DNA from: CAYLLT01 sp964591605 | GTDB taxonomy: Bacteria; Planctomycetota; Phycisphaerae; UBA1845; PWPN01 | Length of the DNA: 27,404 nt | Reading direction: 5' to 3' | NCBI GenBank assembly: GCA_964591605.1 | Contig: CAZQEN010000059.1 | Coordinates: forward strand, 1-27,404 | In this document: piece by piece, positions 1 to 7,407 of the stretch | Numbering within the stretch: position 1 is the first letter of the stretch | How the letters are laid out: each line of letters starts with the position of its first letter | The notes under the pieces: model-generated | What the model saw: the letters and a program-made list of their open reading frames with translations, nothing else | Databases searched by the model: none | What the model was told of the DNA's origin: nothing | Position numbers and translations under genes: made by a program

Positions 1-240
1 GGCCGCACCGCCGTCCACCTGCTGAGCCGCGCCAACGTCCCCACGTCAACAACCTACGGCGTCATCGACTACATTCCGCCCATCGGCCCGATCGCGCTCC
101 GCGTGAAGGCCCCGGCCAGGCCCCAGCGCGTCGAATGGGTGCCCGGCAGCGAAACCATCGACTGGTCCTGGCGTAGCGGCACGCTCACCGCCACGGTCCC
201 GAAACTCGATATCCACGGCGTGCTGGTGATCACCCCCTGA
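1..240 (+). CDS. C-terminal fragment of probable glycoside-hydrolase-like protein
   Basis: The frame is open from the window edge and ends in TGA at 238-240, giving 79 residues; the start lies outside the window. The segment looks like a small beta-rich C-terminal domain: VHLLSRANVP, then YIPPIGPIALRV, a run of alternating hydrophobic residues, and the closing LDIHGVLVITP. This order (a VHLL/VNL-type strand, a phrase about 'P-IGP---RV', and a final D-H-VLVI strand) is familiar from the C-terminal beta-sandwich of planctomycete glycoside-hydrolase-like proteins with a TIM-barrel core, including beta-galactosidase-trimerisation or alpha-fucosidase-like families. The catalytic part is not visible, so the function is an inference. 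The next gene starts 17 nt downstream on the same strand, so the two are probably co-transcribed. Confidence 0.6.
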   Translation, partial: GRTAVHLLSRANVPTSTTYGVIDYIPPIGPIALRVKAPARPQRVEWVPGSETIDWSWRSGTLTATVPKLDIHGVLVITP

Positions 241-257
241 CGCAGAGGCCGCATGCG

Positions 258-1313
258 ATGCCCGCCAATCCCGCCATCCTCATCCGCACCGGCCCCGACG
301 ACGACCGCGACTGGCGGCGGTTTGTGGCGATCCTGTGTTTCATCGAGTTCTACTGCGGTTTCGTTCAATCCGGCACATATGCGTGGCACAGGTGGAACAG
401 TCCGCGTCATCCTTCGGTCTTTTTCGCCTTCAGTTGGTACTTTTCATCTTCATCGCTCGGCCCCAACCTGCTTGCCATCGTGCGCTCGTTGATCTTTCTC
501 ATGGTCGGGCGAGCTCTGTGGACGGAAAAACGCGCTGCCCCCTGGATCTGGCCTGTTGTCCTCCTTTCCATCGCCACGATAACTGCCACCATCTGGTGTG
601 ATTGGAAGGAGGTTAGAGCCCTCAGCGCTTTGGCCGGCTGGCGGGGTTATCTGATGTTTCTGGGCAACACCATGCTCCCGAGTCTCCGCTGGCTCGCCAT
701 CGGCTGTGTTGCCCTTCTGGTGCTTGGACACAAGAAAACGAAGCGGCATCGTGCCGACTGGGTGATCCTGGCGGCAACATGGTCGCTGGTCTCTTCGCTC
801 ATGGTGTGGACCTCCGGAGAGTGGATCTCAGTTCCGTGGACAGCTCATGTACTCTGGATCGTGCCGCTCATCGTTGCCGGTTTGCTTCTGCCGGGCATCC
901 ACCTCGCCCGAACGGCAGCACTTGCCATGGGGCTTCTGCAGTTGATCCCGAACACCATGGCCATGTATACTCTTAATCTCCTTATCTACAGAGCAAGTCA
1001 GGCCCTCATCTTCAGCTCGCTTTACCCGGCTGAGAATCCGCTCCCCATGCCCTGGTTCGTCCTGTCGCGTGACAACTTCATCTTCGTCTTCGTGGAGTCA
1101 GTGCGGTTGATGGGCCCCTGGCTGCTCATTGCCTGGTACGCCGACCGCAAGCCGATGTTTGAGTTTCCCGACGACGGCTCGCCCTGGCCGCGGCGGTATT
1201 GCGGGAAATGCTACTACAACCTGCACGGCGTGGATGCCGACCGCTGCCCGGAGTGCGGAGCAACACTGATCGCGGCGGATCGGGGATCAGGGAGGCCGCT
1301 CAGGCATCCGTGA
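258..1313 (+). CDS. Polytopic membrane protein with C-terminal zinc ribbon
   Basis: A 351-residue protein of unknown function with about eight predicted hydrophobic segments (near residues 22-43, 71-87, 96-114, 143-159, 168-184, 198-216, 218-241 and 276-295). They are followed by a cytosolic-looking tail carrying a four-cysteine zinc ribbon, CGKC then CPEC, at about residues 315-335, with the sequence YYNLHGVDADR between the pairs. This ribbon on membrane proteins is frequent in Planctomycetota, but the family has no assigned role that I recognise. The ATG at 258 is used; an overlapping ATG at 253 is in another frame that soon closes. Base composition is a little less GC-rich than the neighbours. 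The 17-nt gap to the upstream gene suggests an operon; the gene downstream is convergent. Confidence 0.85.
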   Translation: MPANPAILIRTGPDDDRDWRRFVAILCFIEFYCGFVQSGTYAWHRWNSPRHPSVFFAFSWYFSSSSLGPNLLAIVRSLIFLMVGRALWTEKRAAPWIWPVVLLSIATITATIWCDWKEVRALSALAGWRGYLMFLGNTMLPSLRWLAIGCVALLVLGHKKTKRHRADWVILAATWSLVSSLMVWTSGEWISVPWTAHVLWIVPLIVAGLLLPGIHLARTAALAMGLLQLIPNTMAMYTLNLLIYRASQALIFSSLYPAENPLPMPWFVLSRDNFIFVFVESVRLMGPWLLIAWYADRKPMFEFPDDGSPWPRRYCGKCYYNLHGVDADRCPECGATLIAADRGSGRPLRHP

Positions 1314-1356
1314 GGCTCACTGACGGCCTGGTTCTGGACGGGAGTGCTGGCGACTG

Positions 1357-1371
1357 ACCACTCTCAGTGGT
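1357..1371. terminator. Short hairpin between convergent genes
   Basis: ACCACT (1357-1362) pairs perfectly with AGTGGT (1366-1371) across a 3-nt loop in the 83-nt gap between the convergent membrane-protein and epimerase genes. There is no clear T-run on either strand, so a bidirectional terminator role is an inference from position only. Confidence 0.3.
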
Positions 1372-1396
1372 GGGATCTTCTGCGCCGCGGACGGTG

Positions 1397-2293
1397 TCAT
1401 GTTGCCTGAAGTAGCTCCTGAATCGTCCGCTCCAGCAGCGGCCGGCCGCCGAAGCGCATGCCGAGGGCCTGGAGCCTGCCGGTGACGATCTGGTTCTGAG
1501 GTCCGTGGTTCAGGTCGGAGATCGAGCTGGTGCTGCCGGTGAGGCGCTGGGCGATCCGGGCGACCTCCTCCTCGCTCACATAGAGGTCATAGCAGTTGTA
1601 GGCCTGCCCGGCGATGCCGCCGGCCGTCAGGAGAATGGCCGTCGCCTTCGCCACGTCGGCCGCGTGGACCTCCTTTCCGCCCCGGTCGCTCTGAACCGGC
1701 TCGCCGCGCCGGACGCGCTGGACGAGGTCGAACCACTTGCTCCTGCCGGCGGGCCGGGCGAGGCCGTAGACGCCCGTCGGCCGCAGGGCGCAGATGTCGT
1801 AGCCTTCGGCCAGGCCGTAGCTGTAGACGAACTCCTCGATGGCCGCCTTGTGGGCTCCGTAGTGGCTGCGCGGCCACATCGGATGGGCCTCGTCCAGCGG
1901 CCGATCGTGGAGGATCTCGTCATAGACGGCGCAGGTCGAGATGAAGATGAAGCGGCCCACGCCCGCGTCGCGAGCGGCGCGGACGAGCCGCAGCGTGCCG
2001 AGCACGTTCTTCTCGACGTAGGCGACAACATCGCCCTCCGCGCGTCGAAAACCAGGGCCCGGGCGGTCCAGGGCGGCATGCACGACCGCATCCACGCCCT
2101 GGACCAGCGCGGCATTGGCCCGCTCGTCGTTCATGCCGCCTTCGAGCCACTCGATGCGGTTCTTCGACTCGTCAAAGCCGCCGCGGTCGCTGCCCGCGCG
2201 GTACCAGCAGCGGCAGGTGTGACCCTCGGCCAGCAGATGGTTCACGATGTAGCGTCCCACGAATCCGGTCCCGCCGGTGACGGCGATGCGCAT
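1397..2293 (-). CDS. NAD(P)-dependent epimerase/dehydratase (extended SDR)
   Basis: A 298-residue extended short-chain dehydrogenase/reductase, likely a cytosolic NAD(P)-dependent nucleotide-sugar epimerase, dehydratase or reductase. The Rossmann dinucleotide motif TGGTGFVG lies at residues 6-13, FISTCAVY (catalytic Ser/Thr region) at about 117-124, and the active-site pair YGAHK gives Tyr145 and Lys149. LRPTGVYG follows, as usual for the family. Length is a little short of the 310-340 typical for sugar epimerases, so the substrate cannot be named. The ATG at 2293 is chosen over one 21 nt upstream because AAAGGTGG sits about 7 nt before it and the protein then begins directly with the first Rossmann strand. 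It is divergent from the sulfatase; the 77-nt spacer contains a TAGTACACT promoter-like motif (2328-2336) reading into this gene. Confidence 0.9.
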   Translation of the reverse strand: MRIAVTGGTGFVGRYIVNHLLAEGHTCRCWYRAGSDRGGFDESKNRIEWLEGGMNDERANAALVQGVDAVVHAALDRPGPGFRRAEGDVVAYVEKNVLGTLRLVRAARDAGVGRFIFISTCAVYDEILHDRPLDEAHPMWPRSHYGAHKAAIEEFVYSYGLAEGYDICALRPTGVYGLARPAGRSKWFDLVQRVRRGEPVQSDRGGKEVHAADVAKATAILLTAGGIAGQAYNCYDLYVSEEEVARIAQRLTGSTSSISDLNHGPQNQIVTGRLQALGMRFGGRPLLERTIQELLQAT

Positions 2294-2327
2294 GGAAACC
2301 ACCTTTCGTCTCAAGAACCGTCAACGC

Positions 2328-2336
2328 AGTGTACTA
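2328..2336 (-). promoter_or_regulatory. Candidate extended -10 promoter for the epimerase gene
   Basis: On the minus strand this reads TAGTACACT; TACACT matches a -10 hexamer in 4 of 6 positions. A GTGACA (rc of 2353-2358) could serve as -35, although the spacer is long at 19 nt. The start codon at 2293 would lie about 28 nt beyond the inferred initiation site. Nearly the same motif precedes two other minus-strand genes in the window. Confidence 0.35.
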
Positions 2337-2370
2337 TACCCCCAGACCCGTGTGTCACGAGGGCAGAATC

Positions 2371-3852
2371 ATGATCAGGCTCAACGGATCGCTTTCATCC
2401 CATCTCCTGGCGTTCGCGGCGGCCATCAGCCTGGCGGGCTGGGCCTGTGCGCATGCCCAGAGCCAGTCACGCCAGGGCCTGGCCGCGGCCCCAGCCCGCC
2501 CCAACATCGTGTTCATCATGACCGATCAGCAGCATGCGGGGATGCTGGGCTGCGCGGGGAATCCGCATCTCCGGACGCCGGCGCTCGACCGGCTGGCGGC
2601 GGCGGGGGTGCGGTTCGAGCGGGCGTATGCGTGCAACCCGGTATGCGTGCCGAGCCGATTCAGCCTGCAGACCGGGCGGATGCCCAGCGCGATCGGGATG
2701 CGCAGCAACGAGGGGCGGCTCCCCGTGGATCGACAGCTCTGCGAGCAGTCGCTCGGGCCGCTGCTGCGGGCGGCGGGGTATCACTGCGTCTACGGCGGGA
2801 AGGATCATCTGCCGGCGCAGATGTCGCAGTTCGTCATGAGCCAGGGGTACGAGAAGCTCACGGCCGATGCGCGGGATGATCTGGCGGAGGCGTGCGTGCG
2901 GTTTCTGAGGCAGTCACATGACCGGCCCTTTCTGCTGTTCGCGTCGTTCATCAATCCGCACGATGTCTGCTACATGGCGATCAACGATTTCGCACGGTCG
3001 CAGGGCCGGCCGGTGGCGGGCAACGTCGATTCCAGGCACTGCGAGCAGGTGCTGGAGCGGGCCCGCCGCGGGGGTGACCTGAGTGCGTTCATCCGGGAGC
3101 ATTGCCCGCCGCTGCCGGCCAACCTCGACATCCCCGCCGGTGAACCCGAGGGCATCACGCTGGATTACGTGGATCCGGTGCCGTTCCGCCGCTACGCGCG
3201 GCAGCAGTGGTCGGGCGAGATGTGGCGGCTGCACCGCTGGTTGTATGCGCGGTTGACGGAGGAGGTGGATGGGCAGATCGGCAGAGTGCTGGAGGCGCTG
3301 CGGGAGGCAGGCCTGGAGGAGAAAACGCTCGTGATCTTCACGAGCGATCACGGCGACATGGATTCCGCGCACCGGCTGGAGCACAAATCGGTGCTCTACG
3401 AAGAGTCGGTGCGGATCCCGCTGGTGCTCGCGTGGAAAGGGGTGATCGCGTCGGGCAGGGTGGATCGCGAGCACCTGGTGTCGAACGGGCTGGACCTGCT
3501 GCCGACGATCTGCGATTACGCCGGCGTGCCTGCACCTGCGGGGCTGCCCGGACGGAGCCTGCGGCCGCTGCTGGAACGGACTGAGGGGGCGGGCTGGCGC
3601 GATCACATCGTGGTCGAGAGCCAGAACGGGCGGATGGTGCGCACCGAGCGGTACAAATACTGCGTGTACGAGCACGGGCAGCGGCGCGAGATGCTGATCG
3701 ACATCGAGAAGGATCCGGGTGAGATGAAGAACCTCGCTGACGCCGCCGAACGGGCGGAGGAGTTGAACCGGCATCGCCGGCTCCTGGGCGAGTGGGTCGC
3801 ACGGATCGACGACCGGCTGGGGCGGGGGTACCTGATCCAGCCGTCGCCGTGA
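2371..3852 (+). CDS. Secreted type I (formylglycine) sulfatase
   Basis: A 493-residue sulfatase that should hydrolyse sulfate esters, probably on polysaccharides, outside the cytoplasm. Residues 1-30 form a signal peptide (hydrophobic core LLAFAAAISLAGWA). The mature part opens with RPNIVFIMTDQQ (metal-ligand Asp52) and carries the catalytic motif CVPSR followed by LQTGR; Cys92 is the residue converted to formylglycine. The second metal site is TSDHGD (Asp326, His327), and Lys339 in LEHKS is the expected sulfate-binding lysine. Length is normal for the family. The substrate (sulfated sugar or choline sulfate) cannot be read from sequence, and no maturase (FGE or anSME) gene is in the window. 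The ATG at 2371 is preferred to one at 2329 because the signal peptide starts there. The gene is followed by a hairpin-rich spacer. Confidence 0.93.
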   Translation: MIRLNGSLSSHLLAFAAAISLAGWACAHAQSQSRQGLAAAPARPNIVFIMTDQQHAGMLGCAGNPHLRTPALDRLAAAGVRFERAYACNPVCVPSRFSLQTGRMPSAIGMRSNEGRLPVDRQLCEQSLGPLLRAAGYHCVYGGKDHLPAQMSQFVMSQGYEKLTADARDDLAEACVRFLRQSHDRPFLLFASFINPHDVCYMAINDFARSQGRPVAGNVDSRHCEQVLERARRGGDLSAFIREHCPPLPANLDIPAGEPEGITLDYVDPVPFRRYARQQWSGEMWRLHRWLYARLTEEVDGQIGRVLEALREAGLEEKTLVIFTSDHGDMDSAHRLEHKSVLYEESVRIPLVLAWKGVIASGRVDREHLVSNGLDLLPTICDYAGVPAPAGLPGRSLRPLLERTEGAGWRDHIVVESQNGRMVRTERYKYCVYEHGQRREMLIDIEKDPGEMKNLADAAERAEELNRHRRLLGEWVARIDDRLGRGYLIQPSP

Positions 3853-3868
3853 CGGGCAGGGTGTCGTG

Positions 3869-3921
3869 GCCATGCCGGGCGCTATCGCCCGCCGCATGGC
3901 GACCAACGGCGGTCGCCATGC
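3869..3921 (+). repeat. Two mutually exclusive hairpins sharing one arm
   Basis: Stem A pairs 3869-3881 (GCCATGC then CGGGCG) with 3886-3900 (CGCCCG, a 2-nt bulge, then GCATGGC). Stem B pairs 3894-3904 (GCATGGCGACC) perfectly with 3911-3921 (GGTCGCCATGC) around a 6-nt loop. Because 3894-3900 is used in both, only one stem can form at a time. It lies 16 nt after the sulfatase stop. It may be a REP-type repeat or a riboregulatory switch; no protein is encoded. Confidence 0.6.
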
Positions 3922-3931
3922 CACCCGCCGC

Positions 3932-3957
3932 GAACCCCTCGCTTGCGTTTCGGGCTC
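3932..3957 (+). repeat. Planctomycete-type short repeat, copy 1
   Basis: A 26-nt unit beginning GAACCCCTCGCTTGCG and ending TTCGGGCTC. It differs at one position from the copy at 4900-4925 and has the same orientation. From general knowledge, units of this kind are scattered in many planctomycete intergenic regions; here the two copies bracket the ABC ATPase gene. Confidence 0.7.
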
Positions 3958-3973
3958 CATCCATGGCGGATCG

Positions 3974-4006
3974 ACGGCGGATGCTCGCGCGACGATCCGC
4001 CGTTTT
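3974..4006 (+). terminator. Candidate Rho-independent terminator downstream of sulfatase
   Basis: ACGGCGGAT (3974-3982) pairs perfectly with ATCCGCCGT (3995-4003) across a 12-nt loop, and the stem runs into TTTT (4003-4006). It lies 34 nt before the ABC ATPase start, so it may either end sulfatase transcripts or gate the ABC set. Confidence 0.5.
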
Positions 4007-4039
4007 GTAGCGTCCTCGAAAGACGCCTATGATCCCCCC

Positions 4040-4762
4040 ATGATGGCGACGACGGCCGCCCCACCGCTGCTCTGGCTGAACAACGTCAGCCGCACCTTCA
4101 CGATGGGCGAGATCGAGGTGTCGGCGCTGGCGGATGTGGACCTGCGGATCGAGGAGGGTGAATTCCTGGTCATCCTCGGTCCGTCGGGCTCGGGCAAGAG
4201 CACGCTCCTCAACCTGATCGGAGGCATGGACCGCCCCACCCGCGGACACGTGTGGCACCGCGAGCGCGACCTGGGGGTCCTGGCGGATTCGGACCTCACG
4301 CAATACCGGCGGGAGACGGTCGGGTTCATTTTTCAGTTCTACAACCTCGTGCCGACGCTGACCGCGTATGAGAACGTGCAGGTGGCGACGGAGCTGGTGA
4401 ACGATCCGATCGAGCCGGCCGAGGCGCTGCACATGGTCGGACTGGATGACCGGGCGGAGCATTTTCCCGCGCAGCTCTCGGGCGGCGAACAGCAGCGGGT
4501 GGCGATTGCCCGGGCCCTGGCCAAGCGTCCCGACCTGCTGCTGGCGGACGAGCCGACCGGCGCTCTGGATCTGCAGACCGCGCGGAGCATCCTGGGGATT
4601 CTGCAGCGCCTCAACGAGGAAAAGCGTCTGACGGTGGTGCTGATCACGCACAACCCGCCGATCGCCGAGATCGCGCACCGCGTCGTGCGCCTGGTCAGCG
4701 GGCGGGTGTCGGAAGCGCACCAGAATCCGCGGCCGATCCGCGCGGAACTGGTGACCTGGTAG
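4040..4762 (+). CDS. ABC transporter ATP-binding subunit (MacB/LolD-type)
   Basis: A 240-residue ATPase that powers the permease encoded next to it. All motifs are intact: Walker A GPSGSGKST at about 47-55, Q-loop in FIFQFYNL near 97-104, signature LSGGEQQR at 146-153, Walker B LLLADEP at 166-172 and the switch His in ITHN near 204. The sequence between Q-loop and signature (NLVPTLTAYENV) is characteristic of the MacB/LolD/FtsE branch. Two adjacent ATGs at 4040 and 4043 are plausible starts; a longer upstream reading frame exists but runs through repeat DNA and is rejected. No strong ribosome binding site is present. The stop is 254 nt before the permease, an unusually large gap for this operon type, and the gap contains the second copy of the 26-nt repeat. 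Confidence 0.93.
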   Translation: MMATTAAPPLLWLNNVSRTFTMGEIEVSALADVDLRIEEGEFLVILGPSGSGKSTLLNLIGGMDRPTRGHVWHRERDLGVLADSDLTQYRRETVGFIFQFYNLVPTLTAYENVQVATELVNDPIEPAEALHMVGLDDRAEHFPAQLSGGEQQRVAIARALAKRPDLLLADEPTGALDLQTARSILGILQRLNEEKRLTVVLITHNPPIAEIAHRVVRLVSGRVSEAHQNPRPIRAELVTW

Positions 4763-4861
4763 TCTCCGAGGAGGAGGCGTCCCGCCCGGCGTATGACGGG
4801 CGAGATACGTGCTGAGCGGCGTATTGATGGAGCCTGCAACGCAAGGCGAAGCTCGGCTGTG

Positions 4862-4914
4862 GCAAGCGAGGTGTTGACAAGGAGGGCACGCCATCGCGTG
4901 AACCCCTCGCTTGC
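4862..4914 (+). repeat. Inverted repeat in ATPase-permease spacer
   Basis: GCAAGCGAGG (4862-4871) is the exact reverse complement of CCTCGCTTGC (4905-4914), with 33 nt between the arms. The right arm is part of the 26-nt repeat copy at 4900-4925. A second, shorter hairpin (4783-4788 with 4797-4802) lies upstream in the same spacer. Confidence 0.5.
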
Positions 4915-4925
4915 GCTTCGGGCTC
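4900..4925 (+). repeat. Planctomycete-type short repeat, copy 2
   Basis: Identical in 25 of 26 positions to 3932-3957 and in the same orientation. It lies between the ABC ATPase and permease genes; its 5' half also forms the right arm of the inverted repeat 4862-4914. Confidence 0.7.
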
Positions 4926-5016
4926 GATTGCCGGCGCCGCAGAGGCTGAACACATGGTGGGTGAGACGCCCGCCCCGCGACGACGTGCACTGCGGGCGTG
5001 TGATGACGATCCCGAC

Positions 5017-7401
5017 ATGAGAATGCGAGCGCTGCATCGAAAGCTGGTTCGCGACGTCCGGCACAACAAGGGCGTGCTCGCCTCCGTGCTGGTGATCATC
5101 GCCGTCGGGATCGGCACGTACATCGGTCTGGGCTCGGCGCAGCGCACGCTCGAAGTGAGCCAGCACACCTACTACAACGATTACCGGTTCGGCGACTTCT
5201 GGATCGAGGTGAAGAAGGCCCCGCTGACGGCGGTCGAGCAGATCGCCCGCCTGCCGGGCGTGGCGGCGGTCGATGCCCGCGTCGTCTTCGACGTGATTCT
5301 CGACGTGCGGGGGGTCGTGCGTCCGCTCGCCGGACGGCTGATCTCGACTCCGCCCAGCGGCTTCGAGAACGTCATCAACGGCGTGCACCTGGTGCGGGGT
5401 TCGGGATTCTCGCCCGATCGCGACAACGAGGTCATCCTCGGCGACGCGTTCGCCCGCGCCCACCGCCTGGAGCCGGGCGATCGCGTGAGCCTGATTCTCA
5501 ACCGCAAGCGGGAGTCGTTCATCATTGTGGGGACGGCGATCAGCCCGGAATACGTCTACATGGTACGGGGCGGCGCCGACCTCACGCCCGATGCCGAGCA
5601 CTTTGCGATCCTGTATATCAAGGAACGCTACGCCCGCGAGGTGCTCGACTTCAAGGATGCGTGCAACCAGATCGTGGGGCGGGTCGTACCCGAGGCGCAG
5701 GGTGACATCGACGTGCTGCTCGAGCGCATGGAGCGCCTGCTCGATCCGTACGGCGTGCTGTCGAGCATCTCGCGCGAGCGGCAGGCGTCGCACCGGTTTC
5801 TCTCGGACGAGATCCACGGGCTGTACGTCTCGGCGTTCATCACGCCGAGCATCTTTCTGTGCGTGGCGGCGCTGGTGCTGAGCATCGTCATGGGGCGACT
5901 GGCCGACCGGCAGCGGACGATCATCGGCACGCTCAAGGCGATCGGCTACGGTGACCGGGACGTGCTGTGGCATTATCTCTCGTTCGGCGCGCTCGTGGGT
6001 CTGGTCGGCGGGCTGGCCGGCATCGTCATCGGCATCATCCTGGCGCGGATGATGATCCAGGTGTATACGCTCTTCTTTCAGTTCCCCGATTTCATCTACC
6101 AGTACAACCCGCCGCGGATGCTGATCGGGGTCCTGCTGAGCCTGGGTTTCGCGATGCTCGGGGCGGCGCGGGGCGTGTGGAGCGTCCTGAAGCTGCATCC
6201 GGCCGAGGCCATGCGCCCGCCGCCGCCCGAGCGCGGCGGGGCGGTGTTTCTGGAGCGGTTCACGAGGCTGTGGCGCCGGCTCGGCTTCCGCACGCACATC
6301 GCTCTGCGCAGCCTGGCCCGCAACCGCTCGCGCACCGCCACCAGCATCATCGCCTCGTCGCTGTCGTCGGCCATCATCTTCCTGACGCTCTCCATGCGCG
6401 AGTCGATGCGCTACATGATCGATTATCAGTTTGCGTACGTGGCACACAGCGACGTCGACATCGGGATGCGCGACGAGCAATCGCTCGCTGCGCTGTTCGA
6501 GGCGCAGGGGCTGCCCGGCGTGGATTACGCGGAGCCCATCCTGGGGCTCACGTGCGACGTGCGTCACGGCCGCCGCTCGCGCCGCATCGGCATCACCGGG
6601 CTGATCGCCGATCACCGGCTGACCACGCCTCTGCGGCTCGACGGTCAGCCGATCGTGATTCCGGAGAGCGGTCTGGTGCTGTCGCGCAAACTGGCCGAGA
6701 TTCTCGATGCGCGGGTGGGCGACCGGCTGGAGGTCACGCCCGTGCGCGGCCGGAGACAGGCGCTGGGCATGCCGGTGGCCTCCATCGTGGACAGCTTCCT
6801 GGGGCTGGACTGCTACGCCGACATCCGGTACCTGAGCCGCGTGGTGGGCGAGGAATACGCGATCAACTCCGTCCAGCTCACCACCGATCCGGCGGGCCAG
6901 GCCGCCCTGTACCGGACGATCAAGGAGCTGCCCAACGCCCAGGGGCTCGGCGTCCGCGCAGATACCAAACGCAACATCGAGGCCACGCTCGTCAAGAGCA
7001 TGAGCTTCTCGATCACGCTGCTCATCTTCTTTGCGGCGGTCATCGCGCTGGGCAGCATCATCAACGCCTCGCTCACGGAACTGGCCGACCGCCGGCGGGA
7101 CGTCTCGAGCTTCCGCGTGCTGGGCTATGAGCCGGGCCAGATTGCCGGCATCTTCTTCCGCCAGAACCTGGTCATCTTCAGCGTGAGCCTGTGCCTGGCG
7201 TTTCCGATCGGCTACGCGCTGATGGTCTACCTGGCGAGCAACTACAATACCGAGCTGTTCCGCCTGCCGGTGATCGTGCGGCCGCGGACGGTGATCCTCT
7301 CGGCGGCGCTGGCCTGGGCCTTCGTGCTGGTCGCCCAGGGCTTCGTCTACTGGCAGATCCGTACGCTCGACTGGCTTGAGGGCATCAAAGTCAAGGAATA
7401 A
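5017..7401 (+). CDS. ABC transporter permease with two FtsX domains
   Basis: A 794-residue inner-membrane permease of the type VII (MacB/LolC/FtsX) superfamily. Hydrophobic segment 1 (LASVLVIIAVGIGTYIGLG) is followed by a large extracytoplasmic region of about 240 residues. Three more membrane segments form the first FtsX domain, ending in LHPAEAMRPPPP. A second half follows: segment 5 in a stretch rich in Arg-Asn-Arg (RNRSRT), a second extracytoplasmic domain, and three final segments closing with LDWLEGIKVKE. Eight segments and a duplicated layout resemble the large permeases of efflux or lipoprotein-releasing systems. The ATG at 5017 (or 5023) is chosen because it is followed by a basic amphipathic stretch directly before segment 1; the longer reading from 4954 runs back into spacer DNA. 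The adaptor starts 6 nt after the stop, so the two are certainly co-transcribed. The substrate is unknown. Confidence 0.9.
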   Translation: MRMRALHRKLVRDVRHNKGVLASVLVIIAVGIGTYIGLGSAQRTLEVSQHTYYNDYRFGDFWIEVKKAPLTAVEQIARLPGVAAVDARVVFDVILDVRGVVRPLAGRLISTPPSGFENVINGVHLVRGSGFSPDRDNEVILGDAFARAHRLEPGDRVSLILNRKRESFIIVGTAISPEYVYMVRGGADLTPDAEHFAILYIKERYAREVLDFKDACNQIVGRVVPEAQGDIDVLLERMERLLDPYGVLSSISRERQASHRFLSDEIHGLYVSAFITPSIFLCVAALVLSIVMGRLADRQRTIIGTLKAIGYGDRDVLWHYLSFGALVGLVGGLAGIVIGIILARMMIQVYTLFFQFPDFIYQYNPPRMLIGVLLSLGFAMLGAARGVWSVLKLHPAEAMRPPPPERGGAVFLERFTRLWRRLGFRTHIALRSLARNRSRTATSIIASSLSSAIIFLTLSMRESMRYMIDYQFAYVAHSDVDIGMRDEQSLAALFEAQGLPGVDYAEPILGLTCDVRHGRRSRRIGITGLIADHRLTTPLRLDGQPIVIPESGLVLSRKLAEILDARVGDRLEVTPVRGRRQALGMPVASIVDSFLGLDCYADIRYLSRVVGEEYAINSVQLTTDPAGQAALYRTIKELPNAQGLGVRADTKRNIEATLVKSMSFSITLLIFFAAVIALGSIINASLTELADRRRDVSSFRVLGYEPGQIAGIFFRQNLVIFSVSLCLAFPIGYALMVYLASNYNTELFRLPVIVRPRTVILSAALAWAFVLVAQGFVYWQIRTLDWLEGIKVKE

Positions 7402-7407
7402 GCGGGC

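Noticed and set aside
4874..4879. TTGACA perfect -35 hexamer in the ATPase-permease spacer
   Set aside because: No -10 hexamer lies 15-19 nt downstream (the expected site reads GCGTGA-like).
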